Source of the DNA: Nocardia cerradoensis NBRC 101014
Lineage (GTDB): Bacteria > Actinomycetota > Actinomycetes > Mycobacteriales > Mycobacteriaceae
Direction: 5' to 3'
Length of the DNA stretch: 53,023 nt
Assembly: GCF_000308535.1 (NCBI RefSeq)
Contig: NZ_BAFW01000174.1
Span: forward strand, 1 to 53,023
Position numbers and translations under genes: made by a program. Shown here in pieces: positions 42,613 to 51,863 of the stretch; the first letter of the stretch is position 1; each line of letters opens with the position of its first letter. The notes beneath the pieces are model-generated. The model had not been told where the DNA came from. It did no database searches and worked only from the letters and a program-made list of their open reading frames with translations.

Positions 42613-43797
42613 TCAGATCATCACGCGCAGGGGACCTTCCGGCACGTCCACACCCAGCGAAGCCATGGCGGCGGCGTGATAGGTCGTGCTGGAGACGTGG
42701 ATGGCGTGGTGCAGTCCGGCGTGGGCATCGCGCCAGAATCGTTGCAGCGCATTGTCCATGCGCAGCGCGTTGCCGCCGGCGCGGTCGAAGATGTCGTCGG
42801 CGGCGCGGACGGCCCGCCACGCCGACCGGATCTGATCCCGGCGCACGCGGGCCCGCATGTCGAAATCGATCTCCTTCCCCGCGTCGACCAGGTCCCAGAC
42901 GCGGTCGACATTGGCCAGCAACTGCTGCCGGGCGGCATCTATTTCGGACGCGGATTCGCCGAGTGCGTGCAGGACGTAGGGGTCGTCCTTCACCAGAGTT
43001 CCCGTGGCCCCCACCCGATTTCGCTGATAGTCGATTCCGGCGGCCAGCACGCCCTCACAGATGCCGATCGTCGCCGAGGTGATACCCAGCGGGAACATGG
43101 TCGACCACGGCATCTTGTACAGCGTCTCCGTGACGCCGTATTCCGCGGCCGCGCTCCCGTCGATGACCTTGCCCTGGTCCATCACCCGGTACTCGGGGAT
43201 GAACGCGTTCTTCACCACGATGTCCTTGCTGCCGGTGCCGCGCAGCCCGACCACATCCCACGAGTCCGCCACGATCTCGTAGTCCGAGCGCGGCAGGATC
43301 ACATGCAGCGGCTGCGGCGGCATGACCGGCTTGCCGTCCGCATCACCCACCAGAGCACCCAGGAAGATCCAGTCACAGTGATCGGTGCCGGACGAGAACT
43401 GCCAGCGCCCGCTCATGACGTATCCGCCGTCGGCCCGCACCGCGACACCGCCCGGCATATACGGCGAGGCCATCCAGGTGTCGGTGTCCTCGCCGAGAAC
43501 CTCCTCCTGCACCTTCGGATCGGCGAAGGCGAGCTGCCACGGATGCACGCCGACGATTCCGGCCACCCAGCCCGCGGAACCGTAGAGGCTCGCGGTCTTC
43601 ATCACGGTCTCGGCGAACTCGCGCGGATGCGACTCGTAGCCGTTGTACTTCTTGCGCTGCAGCATCCGGATGACGCCGGCGTCCTTCAGCCCCTTGGCCA
43701 TGTCGTCGGGCAGCCGGCCCAGCGAATCACCCTCGTCGGCCCCGTTTCGAATCTCCTCGGCGATGCTGTCGATGCTGCCGATCACTGTGTTGGACAT
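42613..43797 (-). CDS. hsaA: 3-HSA hydroxylase oxygenase (HsaA), flavin-dependent monooxygenase
   Basis: 394-residue acyl-CoA-dehydrogenase-fold monooxygenase. GRWQFSSGTDHCDWIFLGA, then the DSWDVVGLRGTGSKDI stretch, is typical of the two-component FMNH2-dependent oxygenases HsaA and HpaH-like. It hydroxylates 3-HSA to the catechol 3,4-DHSA for HsaC. It is first in the operon. Its flavin reductase HsaB is not in the window. No clear ribosome-binding site precedes the ATG, so it may be leaderless or start slightly downstream. Confidence 0.92.
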   Translation of the reverse strand: MSNTVIGSIDSIAEEIRNGADEGDSLGRLPDDMAKGLKDAGVIRMLQRKKYNGYESHPREFAETVMKTASLYGSAGWVAGIVGVHPWQLAFADPKVQEEVLGEDTDTWMASPYMPGGVAVRADGGYVMSGRWQFSSGTDHCDWIFLGALVGDADGKPVMPPQPLHVILPRSDYEIVADSWDVVGLRGTGSKDIVVKNAFIPEYRVMDQGKVIDGSAAAEYGVTETLYKMPWSTMFPLGITSATIGICEGVLAAGIDYQRNRVGATGTLVKDDPYVLHALGESASEIDAARQQLLANVDRVWDLVDAGKEIDFDMRARVRRDQIRSAWRAVRAADDIFDRAGGNALRMDNALQRFWRDAHAGLHHAIHVSSTTYHAAAMASLGVDVPEGPLRVMI

Positions 43798-44024
43798 ACG
43801 GCCCAGCTTGGCCGCTCGGCCCGCATTTGTGACCTGAGTCTCCTACTCATCGGAACACGGGATCGCGGTACGGGACCGGCCGGAGACCTCGCCGATCGAT
43901 TGAGGTAGCGGACTACTCGTGTGGAACACACGCGGGCGAGCCACGCTGAACACATTGCCTTCACGCCGAGGCCAGCCGCCGGCTCGGACGTACCGGTGGC
44001 CTTTCCGAACGAGGGAATGGTGTC

Positions 44025-47000
44025 GTGGGTACCACGTGGGCGCGCCGACTGCCTGTCGCAATCGCCCTGATCGCAGTGACCGGACTGCTGCTGTGGGTCT
44101 GGCTCGCATCCGGATGGGAAACCATCGGGAAGGTGGCCGGACTGATCACAGCGGTCATCGGCGTGCTGACCGCGGTGGCGGCACGATGGCCGGGACAGCG
44201 GACCACCGTCGATCCCGACGCCGCCTTGGAGGCGCTGGCCGGCGCGGTGCGCGAGCAGTGGCAGGCGGAGGAGAGACTGCGCCGCCTGGCGGACCCCCGT
44301 CCGCTGCAACTGCATTGGGGCAACTGCGGCCGAGACGGGGTGATGGATTATTGGGAGGTGATCCGCGGTGTCGAGGGCTGCGATACCCCGATCGAACTCG
44401 GCGGACGGCTCGACGAGATCGTCGAGGTCTTCGAGCGGATCCCGTCGCGGCGGCTGGTGGTCCTCGGTGAACCGGGGTCGGGTAAATCCGTGCTCGCGAT
44501 GCATTTCACCCTCACCGCGGTGCGACGCCGAAGCCGCGGCGATCCCGTCCCGGTATTGATGCCGGTCGCGTCGTGGAATCCGCGCGAAGCGAGTCTGTCG
44601 GCATGGATGGAGACGCGGTTGTGCGTGGACTATCCACTTCTCGGTGGCCACGTCGCGTCGGGGGCGACGCTGGCCCACGATCTGATCGCCGGGGGCCGGA
44701 TCTGGCCGGTTCTCGACGGTCTCGACGAAGCCCCCGAGCAGGTGCGTTCCGAGGTGATCACCGCCTTGAATCGCACCCTCACCGTCGGCGACCGGCTCCT
44801 GCTGACCAGCCGATCCGCGGAGTACGAGGCCGCGGTCGACGCTGCCGGCGACGTCGTGACGGCCGCCGCGGTGATCGAATTGATCCCACTGGGATTCGAG
44901 GAGATCGCGTCCTATCTGCGGGTCACGTCGGCGCCCCGGCGGGGACTGAACAAGTGGGATCCCGTCCTCGCCCATCTCCACGAGCATCCGCGCGATCGCC
45001 TGGCCTCGGTATTGACGACTCCGTTGATGACCTCGCTGGCGCGGGCCGCCTACAGTGACGGACGCGCCGATCCCGGTGAGCTCCTCGACGCCACCGCCTT
45101 CGATACCCGGGAGGCCGTCGAGACGCACCTCCTCGACCAGGCGGTTCCCGCCGGTTATGCGGGCGCGAGCTCGCCCGCGGGTCGCAACGGCGCCGCGGTG
45201 GCCGACGCCGAACGCCGACTGCGGCTCCTCGCCGGTGACCTCGACCGCTGCGGCGATCGTGAATTGGCTTGGTGGAAGCGGCATCTCGCCATTCCTTCGC
45301 CATTGTTCGCGGCGGTGTCGGGAGTCGCGGTCGGGATGCTCGTGGTGGTAGTGACGCTTGCCGCGGCATGGCCGACCGACAGCTTCACATCGACCAGATG
45401 GGGGGAGAGTGTCGAGTGGTCGGTTCGGCTGGGATCGCTCGCCGCGGTCGTCATCGGCTTCTTCACCGTGGCAGACCTGGACCGCGAGACACCGACATTC
45501 CGCCGCCAGGCTGGGCGCTTCACCATGGTGATGGCACTCGGCTCGATCGCCGCGCTCGCCGTCGGGGGGCTGACCTACCGGGCATGGATCGACACGAGCT
45601 ATCGGTCCGACATTACCGACAGCGCAGTCGATACGGCGCAATACGTCGCGGAGAGCTTCTTGCTCATCGCCCTCGTCGTCGGGTTTGTGCGCGTACCCCC
45701 GACACCGTCGCCCACCGCTGTCCTCCGAGAATCACCTCGAATCGCCGATACGACTGCCGGACGCTTCCGGGCGTGGATCGGGCCGATCGCGGGCACAGCG
45801 GCCGTGGTCGGGATCGTTTTCGGGCTGGTCCATGCAATCGGCGTGTCGGCTGCGGGTGTTGTGGTACGGCACGAGTCCGTCCGGGACGTAGTTCTCGACG
45901 TGCCGCGCGAGTGGTTGACGGTGGGACCGATCGCCGGGCTCTGCTCGGCACTCGGCGTGCGGCTCGGCCGTCGCATTCTGCGGCCGGTCTTCGCAGCCGG
46001 CGCCGAACGGGCGACGACAGGTCAGCCACGGATTCTGGCAGCGGTCACGGTCACCGCGGCCGGGGTAGTCGCCGGCGCGTTCCTGCTACCGATCGTGAGA
46101 GAAATGCTCGGTGGTGGAAAGGCAGTGTGGGAACCGGCGCTCCGCGCCGCGAAGGACGGTATCCGGCTCGGCATCGGCCCTGTGGTCATCCTCGCATTCC
46201 TGCCATGGGAAACCCGGCCGATGAGCCTGCAACTGCGGCTACGGGGCAGGCTTCTGCGTTTGCTCATCGTTTCCGCGATCGCCGCGACAGTGGGAGCGAC
46301 AACGCTCTGGTTCGCGGCAGACCTTCCCGACGCCGGACAGAAGGCGCGAGACTGCGTGCTCGTCGGTCCGCCGTTCGGCCTCGCCGTCGGAATACTCGCC
46401 GTCGCGCTGGATCGGCCGGTCACGCTGGACCGGCCGATGGGACCACTGGCATCGCTACGCCTCGATCGACGAGCGGCCGTCATGTACAGCCTCGCCTATG
46501 CCGTCGCCGCCAGCGCGGCCACCTGGCTCCACGCCGCGATCAACTCGACCGCCGCGCTCGACGCCCAGGACATCGGCGTCTTCGCCGTCGCGTTCTTCGT
46601 GATCTCGTATTTCCTGACGGCCTCCGGCCGGCACACGATCACATCCGTCTGGTTGTGGCTGGCCGGGCGAATGCCGTTGCGGGACATGGAATTCTATCGC
46701 ACCGCCCATCGCCGCGGGGTGCTCCGGCAAGTCGGCAGCGTCTACCAATTCCGGCATGCCCTGTTGCAGGACCGGCTCGCCGCCGGCGCGCGACGGCCAT
46801 TCCGGCACAGTCGCGCGCGCGCGGCGCTCGTCCTCGCCGCCGCCGCGGCGCTGGCCCTTTCGTCTGTCGCCGGGCTCGTGCACCACGCGTACGAACACCG
46901 GGACCGGCTCGCGCGGAGCAATGCGGCCGCACTCCCCTTCGACGACGTTTCCCTACCCCTCGGTGTCGCCGTCGACCACGCCGGAACCATGTACGTGGCC

Positions 47001-47711
47001 GGCACGAGATTCGGGAGGAGCGCCAACCACGTCGACGACACCTCCGCCCTCGGCCGGTTGTGGCGATGGGAGCAGGGCGCGCCGAGGCCGTCGATGCTCC
47101 CTCTCACCAACCTCGGACTGACCTTCGCACTGGCGGTCGACCGAGCGAACAACCTCTACGTCGCCGACCGCGACAACCGTCACGTTCTCGTACTGGGTCC
47201 TCGATCGACCGTCCCGGCCACATTGCCGTTCTCCGAACTGGTGGCACCCATCGGCCTGGACGTCAGCGAATCGGGTGATGTGTATGTTTCCGACAACGGC
47301 ACCGGTGTGGTCTGGAAGCTGCCGGCCGGGTCGACGACCGCAATCGCCCTTCCGTTCCCGAAACTCGACCATGTCACCGCTGTCGCGATCGACTCCGCGG
47401 GGACCGTGTACGCCACCGAAGCGGGCCGCAATCGCGTACTGAAACTGACCATCGGATCGACCGTCCCGACGGCGCTGCCGTTCGGCGGCCTCGACAAGCC
47501 GACCGGGATCGCCGTCGACTCCGAGGACACCCTCTATGTCTGCGACCGGAACGGCCAAGTGATGCAACTTCGCGCCGGATCGGCCGCGCCCGAGGCGGTG
47601 CACATGACCGGACTCAGGTGGCCGCAGTCCATTGCCGTCGACGATGCGCACAACCTGTACGTCACGAACCCCTACGACAACCGCGTGCTCGAACTACCTG
47701 CGCCTCGATGA
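44025..47711 (+). CDS. Membrane NACHT NTPase with C-terminal six-bladed NHL propeller
   Basis: 1228-residue multi-domain protein. Two hydrophobic helices (about 9-29 and 34-53) precede a NACHT-type STAND NTPase: Walker A GEPGSGKS (148-155), Walker B WPVLDGLDE (227-235) and sensor LLLTSRS (258-264). About twelve further membrane segments span about 425-885. A cytoplasmic Arg-rich linker with VYQFRHALLQDRLA follows, then one last helix (about 925-950). Residues about 970-1228 form six NHL repeats (GVAVD..GTMYVA, ALAVD..NLYVAD and so on). If the linker is inside, the propeller lies outside. The propeller has the LPF..L..P.GIAVD wording of the PknD kinase sensor. A GTG start is used, with GAGGG upstream. 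Role: probably an envelope-spanning sensor-switch; defence or signalling is inference. Confidence 0.88.
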   Translation: MGTTWARRLPVAIALIAVTGLLLWVWLASGWETIGKVAGLITAVIGVLTAVAARWPGQRTTVDPDAALEALAGAVREQWQAEERLRRLADPRPLQLHWGNCGRDGVMDYWEVIRGVEGCDTPIELGGRLDEIVEVFERIPSRRLVVLGEPGSGKSVLAMHFTLTAVRRRSRGDPVPVLMPVASWNPREASLSAWMETRLCVDYPLLGGHVASGATLAHDLIAGGRIWPVLDGLDEAPEQVRSEVITALNRTLTVGDRLLLTSRSAEYEAAVDAAGDVVTAAAVIELIPLGFEEIASYLRVTSAPRRGLNKWDPVLAHLHEHPRDRLASVLTTPLMTSLARAAYSDGRADPGELLDATAFDTREAVETHLLDQAVPAGYAGASSPAGRNGAAVADAERRLRLLAGDLDRCGDRELAWWKRHLAIPSPLFAAVSGVAVGMLVVVVTLAAAWPTDSFTSTRWGESVEWSVRLGSLAAVVIGFFTVADLDRETPTFRRQAGRFTMVMALGSIAALAVGGLTYRAWIDTSYRSDITDSAVDTAQYVAESFLLIALVVGFVRVPPTPSPTAVLRESPRIADTTAGRFRAWIGPIAGTAAVVGIVFGLVHAIGVSAAGVVVRHESVRDVVLDVPREWLTVGPIAGLCSALGVRLGRRILRPVFAAGAERATTGQPRILAAVTVTAAGVVAGAFLLPIVREMLGGGKAVWEPALRAAKDGIRLGIGPVVILAFLPWETRPMSLQLRLRGRLLRLLIVSAIAATVGATTLWFAADLPDAGQKARDCVLVGPPFGLAVGILAVALDRPVTLDRPMGPLASLRLDRRAAVMYSLAYAVAASAATWLHAAINSTAALDAQDIGVFAVAFFVISYFLTASGRHTITSVWLWLAGRMPLRDMEFYRTAHRRGVLRQVGSVYQFRHALLQDRLAAGARRPFRHSRARAALVLAAAAALALSSVAGLVHHAYEHRDRLARSNAAALPFDDVSLPLGVAVDHAGTMYVAGTRFGRSANHVDDTSALGRLWRWEQGAPRPSMLPLTNLGLTFALAVDRANNLYVADRDNRHVLVLGPRSTVPATLPFSELVAPIGLDVSESGDVYVSDNGTGVVWKLPAGSTTAIALPFPKLDHVTAVAIDSAGTVYATEAGRNRVLKLTIGSTVPTALPFGGLDKPTGIAVDSEDTLYVCDRNGQVMQLRAGSAAPEAVHMTGLRWPQSIAVDDAHNLYVTNPYDNRVLELPAPR

Positions 47712-47843
47712 ATGAATAGTCGGGGCGGCGCCGGAATTCAATTCGATGAAATGATAGAAGTGCGTTGCGCCGTACATTCGTGGGTCTCGAGCCGGCCACT
47801 CGGCGCACCATTTCTATTATGGCGAGCGAAAGCTGTCGCGATC

Positions 47844-47861
47844 TCGGGTAGCACACTACCC
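47844..47861 (+). terminator. Hairpin after the NACHT-NHL gene
   Basis: CGGGTAG, loop CACA, CTACCCG followed by CTTTC. It is a plausible terminator 133 bases past the stop and argues that the phospholipase-D-fold gene has its own promoter. Confidence 0.55.
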
Positions 47862-47954
47862 GCTTTCAACTGGGGAAATAAGCCGAAGTCGAGTATGCAC
47901 GACCCTCCCAGAACAATGCGGCAAACATTAGAATTCAAGGGCACCATACCTTTT

Positions 47955-47971
47955 GGATCGCCAGGCGATCC
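47955..47971. promoter_or_regulatory. Perfect 17-bp palindrome upstream of the PLD-fold gene
   Basis: GGATCGCC, central A, GGCGATCC. It lies 122 bases before the start codon. It could be an operator or the stem of a hairpin. Confidence 0.5.
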
Positions 47972-48092
47972 GGTTTTCCGGGACTTCCCACCGCGATGAG
48001 GGCGGGTTCGGCCGCCTCTGTGGGCCGCTCACCCGGAGTGAACTACGTTTATCCGCTCGCCCTGGTAATCCTTTTCCGAAGGGCGAAAAAAC

Positions 48093-49757
48093 ATGTTGGT
48101 ACGCATTCATCACAACGGCGACGACGCACTGGTCGCATGGAAACCCGACGGGTTCATTCCCGGGTGCCGCGGATTCGCGCTCATGCGGCGACGCAACGGC
48201 ATCGAAGAGGTCGTCAGCACCTGGGTCGGCTTCACCGACGACCAAGCCACCGCCGGCGAGCGTCGCGCGTCCACGAACTGGCCGATTCAGAAGTACCAAT
48301 GGACCGACTACATGGCCGATCCCGGCGACAAGGTCGCCTACCGGGTCCTGCCGATGGTCGGGGACGACAAAGCCAACCTGCGCCCCGACCCGGACGCGGC
48401 GAGCGACTGGACCGACGAGATCACCCTGACGCACCTGGCATCCCCCGACATCGAGGCGGTATTCAACCGCGGAATCGTTGCCGCACAATGGGTCTCACGC
48501 CGATTAGGGGTCACCGGCCACGAACTGCAGAACGCGAAACTGGAAACCGTGCTCGAGACCACCGGCGATCCACTCCGGAACTACCTCGCCGGACCACTGG
48601 GCACGCGGCTGTTCACGCTGCTCGACACCGCTGCCCGGAACGGATCCGATGTGTATGCGGCGCTGTACGAACTCGGTGATCCTCAACTGGAAGCCGCCCT
48701 GGCCGAGCTGGGCAAGCACGCGCACGTCGTGCTGGCGAACGGGAGCGTGAAGAAGAAGGGCGACGATCAGAACGCCGAGGCGCGCGGCAAACTGCGTGGG
48801 CAGATCGACCTGCACGATCGGATGTGTTCGCCACGCGCCTTGGGGCACAACAAGTTCCTGGTCGTCTGCGACCAGGAATCCACCCCGCGATGGGTGTGGA
48901 CCGGCAGCCAGAATTGGACCATGACCGGGTTGTGCACCCAGGCCAACAATTCGCTGCTGATCGAGGACCCGGACCTCGCCGAGCAGTACCGGCACCAGTG
49001 GGACCTGCTCGAGCAGGCGGGCGATGCCACACCGGCGAGCCTGCGCACCGGCAACAGCACACCCCGGGACGAGACGGTGGATCCGGCCCGGGTGCGACTG
49101 TGGTTCACCCCGACCGTCGGACAGGTCGACCTCGAGGACGCGCGGACACTCATCACGGGCGCGGAGACCGGCATCCTCTTCCTGATGTTCAATCCGGGAC
49201 CGAAGGACACCCTGCTCAACACGATTCTCGACACGGCGCGCGCGGGACGACCCGACGAGCGGCGTCTCTACATTCGTGGCGTCCTCAACCAGGACCCGAG
49301 CACCACGGCCAACCCGGTGCACCTGTTCGATCAGGACAACACGGAGAAGGCGGACTTCGACGTCGTCCTTCCCGCAGCCATCGACGCGCCGACCATGTTC
49401 TTCCGCGAAGAACTGAAGAAGCTGGATCGAGCATTCGCGATGGTGCACAGCAAGGTCATCGTGATCGATCCCTTCGGGGCGAACCCCGTGGTGCTCACCG
49501 GGTCGCACAACCTGGGCCCGAAAGCCAGCGGGACCAACGACGAGAACCTGCTCCTCATCCGCGATACGCCGGGCCTGGCCGACGCGTACGCGACGAACAT
49601 CATGTCCGTCTACAACCAGTACCGGTGGCGCTTCCGCCGGCACCTGCAACCACCGAATCTGCGATGGCAGGGCCTGGTCGACAGCGACTCCTGGCAGAGC
49701 TGGTACCTGAAGCCCGACAGCCCTCAGATCCGCGAGATCGACTTCTGGGTCGCATAG
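48093..49757 (+). CDS. Phospholipase-D-fold protein with N-terminal beta domain
   Basis: 554-residue protein. Residues about 1-115 look like a beta-sandwich domain (VRIHHNGDDALVAWKPDG, then KYQWTDYMADPGDKVAYRVL). Two PLD repeats follow: the first at 252-260, HNKFLVVCD with TGSQNW after it, in which the Asp is one place late; the second at 452-459, HSKVIVID with TGSHNLG after it, a canonical HxK(x)4D. There is no signal peptide or membrane segment, so it is probably cytoplasmic and acts on phospholipid or nucleic acid phosphodiester bonds. GAAGGGC precedes the ATG. It follows the NACHT gene on the same strand, 381 bases away; a joint function is possible but unproven. Confidence 0.88.
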   Translation: MLVRIHHNGDDALVAWKPDGFIPGCRGFALMRRRNGIEEVVSTWVGFTDDQATAGERRASTNWPIQKYQWTDYMADPGDKVAYRVLPMVGDDKANLRPDPDAASDWTDEITLTHLASPDIEAVFNRGIVAAQWVSRRLGVTGHELQNAKLETVLETTGDPLRNYLAGPLGTRLFTLLDTAARNGSDVYAALYELGDPQLEAALAELGKHAHVVLANGSVKKKGDDQNAEARGKLRGQIDLHDRMCSPRALGHNKFLVVCDQESTPRWVWTGSQNWTMTGLCTQANNSLLIEDPDLAEQYRHQWDLLEQAGDATPASLRTGNSTPRDETVDPARVRLWFTPTVGQVDLEDARTLITGAETGILFLMFNPGPKDTLLNTILDTARAGRPDERRLYIRGVLNQDPSTTANPVHLFDQDNTEKADFDVVLPAAIDAPTMFFREELKKLDRAFAMVHSKVIVIDPFGANPVVLTGSHNLGPKASGTNDENLLLIRDTPGLADAYATNIMSVYNQYRWRFRRHLQPPNLRWQGLVDSDSWQSWYLKPDSPQIREIDFWVA

Positions 49758-49816
49758 CCGGCGCGGAGGAGCGAACCCGAGGTGCGAGCCCGCTCAGAAC
49801 CGTCCTTCGCGCACGA

Positions 49817-50602
49817 TCATGTCGGCGTACCCGCGACGGCGACGACGACGAACAGGGTCGCCGCCGCGAAAAACGGTTCGGTGGCGAGATGCGTCAGCCA
49901 GCGGTCGGCGGCATCTCGGGTCAGATATCCGGCGGCGACGGCGCGATTGCTGACTCGCGCGAAGCCGAGCACCCGGTCGGCGGTGGTGACATCCCGGAAG
50001 ACCGTGGTGATCGGCAGTACGTCCGCGACGTGTAAACCGCAGCCGACGGCAAGCCGGGGCAACTGCCGGCCGATCCGGCTGTTGCGGACGACCACATCGG
50101 TGACGAAACGCTTGTAGGCACAGGCGATGTCGACATCGGGGTGATCGATGACCAGTGTGTCCCAGTCCGGCTCGGCAAGGACGACCATGCCGTCCGGCCG
50201 CAGAATCCGGCGGATCTCGTCGAGGACCGTCACGGGATCGGCCACATGTTGCAGCACCCGGTCGGTGTGTGCGCGATCGACGGCAGCCCCGGGAAGGCCG
50301 AGACTGTGAATGTCGCCGTGTACGAGCGCGATCGGCTCCCCCGCCCGGATGTCCGAGCGCGCCTCGGTGAGGGCGGCAGCGTCGCTGTCGATGCCGACGA
50401 CCCGGCCGGCCGGACCGGTCGCCGCGGCGAAACTGCCCAGGTCCGCCCCTGGCCCGCAGCCCAGATCGACAACCGTATGGCCCGGTTGTATGTCCAACTG
50501 CTCCAACGCGATCGCCTTGTAGTGCCGGCCTATGTCCGAATCCGCGAGGCGGCGGAGATAGTCGTTCGCGCGATATTTCTCGAAAGCCTCGACATTCACC
50601 AT
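49817..50602 (-). CDS. Class I SAM-dependent methyltransferase
   Basis: 261-residue enzyme with SAM motif I VVDLGCGPGADLGSF (about 40-55), GIDSDAAAL as motif Post-I and LRPDGMVVLAEPDWD as motif III. The C-terminal part ends hydrophobic (ATLFVVVAVAGTPT). The substrate is not identifiable; UbiE/COQ5-like and small-molecule methyltransferases share this layout. The ATG at 50602 has GGAGG about 10 bases upstream; an ATG ten codons earlier is possible. It converges on the PLD-fold gene. Confidence 0.88.
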   Translation of the reverse strand: MVNVEAFEKYRANDYLRRLADSDIGRHYKAIALEQLDIQPGHTVVDLGCGPGADLGSFAAATGPAGRVVGIDSDAAALTEARSDIRAGEPIALVHGDIHSLGLPGAAVDRAHTDRVLQHVADPVTVLDEIRRILRPDGMVVLAEPDWDTLVIDHPDVDIACAYKRFVTDVVVRNSRIGRQLPRLAVGCGLHVADVLPITTVFRDVTTADRVLGFARVSNRAVAAGYLTRDAADRWLTHLATEPFFAAATLFVVVAVAGTPT

Positions 50603-50839
50603 GTCGAAGGTACCTCCGCCCGGCGAGCGCATTCGGTCAGTGCGAGCGCAACCAGTCAGGCCACAGAAGTCAGGGCGTAGCGCCGGCCTCGGTCGGTGGA
50701 GCGCGAGCACCGGGCGGCTTCGTCGTTCAGCGCAGCAATCGTATCGGCGTGCGGTCGCCGTCCAGGCCGATGCGCCGAGACGGTTTCGACGGCGCTGCCG
50801 AGTTGCCGCCGTCCCGTGATCCGACGCGGAACGTGCGGC

Positions 50840-51466
50840 TCACCGTTTCCGCGTCGGGGTGATCCCGGCCAGGAGGACGTCGGCGACGTGGTCGGCGTAG
50901 GTCAGGGGGTCGATGTCCGGGTTCGTGTCGAGGTATTCGAGCATGCTGTCGACCATCCCCTGATAGGTCACCGCCAGCAGGTGCGGATCGAGGTCCGCGC
51001 GCAGCTGCCCCTGTTCCTGACCGCGCCGCAGGAGTGTGGCCTGCCGCGCATACAGGGCGCTGTACTCGCGGTCGCGAAGTGCGGCACCGCCGCCGAATGC
51101 GCCCAGATTGAGCACGATCTGGCGGATCGTTCGCAGCTCGGCGCCGTGTGTCGCGGGCAGTCGCGCCGCGCGCCGAATCGCCGCTCGCAGTAGATCGTCG
51201 ACATCGGCGTCGAGGTCGATATCGGCGGCTACGTCCGCCTCGAGCGAGGCGAACGCGCGCCGGGCGGCGTGTGCCATCAAGTCGTCGAAGTCGGTGAAGT
51301 AGTGCCAGAGCAAGCCTTTCGACACTCCGGCGGCGCGGGCGATCGCGTCGGCGGTGGCCGCGGCGAGCCCGTCACGTCCGACGATCTCGATCGCGGCGGT
51401 CTCCAATTGGCGGCGGCGAGCCTCGGCGCTGAGCCGTTGCCGGGCGCGCTGATTCGCGGCCGTCAT
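50840..51466 (-). CDS. TetR-family transcriptional regulator
   Basis: 208-residue TetR regulator with helix-turn-helix at about residues 38-60 (TADAIARAAGVSKGLLWHYF) and a C-terminal ligand domain. The ATG overlaps the stop of the upstream membrane-protein gene (ATGA), so both are made together. The operator-like palindrome at 51864-51877 lies before that gene. It probably represses its own operon and perhaps the quinone oxidoreductase gene beyond. Confidence 0.9.
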   Translation of the reverse strand: MTAANQRARQRLSAEARRRQLETAAIEIVGRDGLAAATADAIARAAGVSKGLLWHYFTDFDDLMAHAARRAFASLEADVAADIDLDADVDDLLRAAIRRAARLPATHGAELRTIRQIVLNLGAFGGGAALRDREYSALYARQATLLRRGQEQGQLRADLDPHLLAVTYQGMVDSMLEYLDTNPDIDPLTYADHVADVLLAGITPTRKR

Positions 51467-51849
51467 ATCCGCTCGCGAACGACCAGAAGGATGATCAGCG
51501 CCATCAGCGCCGCGATGCCGAACATCTCCACTCGCATCCAGCCAGGGAGGAAATGCGGCAGCAGCGCTTCGATGACGTTGACCAGCAACAGCGCGGCCGC
51601 GATCAGACCGACGGCACGCAGCGCCGCGACGCTGCCACGACGTGCCGACCGGAAGCGCAGCGGCAGCAGCACCGCGAACGCCGCCACGATCACCGCGTGC
51701 CCCCACGCCTCGCGCGGCGCCTCGTGCGGGGCCGTCACCGACAGAATCGCCAGGGCGGCAACGGTCGCGACAGCAGTCACGAGATAGGCCCACACCAGCA
51801 TGCCGAGCCGATCGAACTCGATCGACGCGGCGGACGTCTTATTGACCAT
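51463..51849 (-). CDS. Small four-helix membrane protein, unknown function
   Basis: 128-residue protein with four hydrophobic stretches (starting AYLVTAVATVAALAILSV, AVIVAAFAVLLPL, AVGLIAAALLLVNVIEALL and MFGIAALMALIILLVV) and a loop RFRSARRGS that should face the cytoplasm. Pairs of such proteins with TetR regulators are common in actinobacteria, often linked to drug or solvent response. It begins 14 bases from the operator-like palindrome. No catalytic motif is seen. Confidence 0.82.
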   Translation of the reverse strand: MVNKTSAASIEFDRLGMLVWAYLVTAVATVAALAILSVTAPHEAPREAWGHAVIVAAFAVLLPLRFRSARRGSVAALRAVGLIAAALLLVNVIEALLPHFLPGWMRVEMFGIAALMALIILLVVRERI

Positions 51850-51863
51850 GCAGTCAACCTTAA

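Larger units (their letters stand above)
47712..48092. other. A/T-richer intergenic stretch between the NACHT and PLD genes
   Basis: 381 bases without a supported gene. It contains a hairpin (47844-47861) and a perfect palindrome (47955-47971). Its composition is lower in GC than its neighbours. Confidence 0.55.

Noticed and set aside
43798..44024. KstR-type box before hsaA
   Set aside because: Only half sites such as GGAACAC are seen; none fits TnnAACnnGTTnnA.
43782..45641. Long minus-strand frame of 619 codons opposite the NACHT gene
   Set aside because: It is the complement of a clear NACHT coding frame, rich in Arg, Gly and His with no motif.
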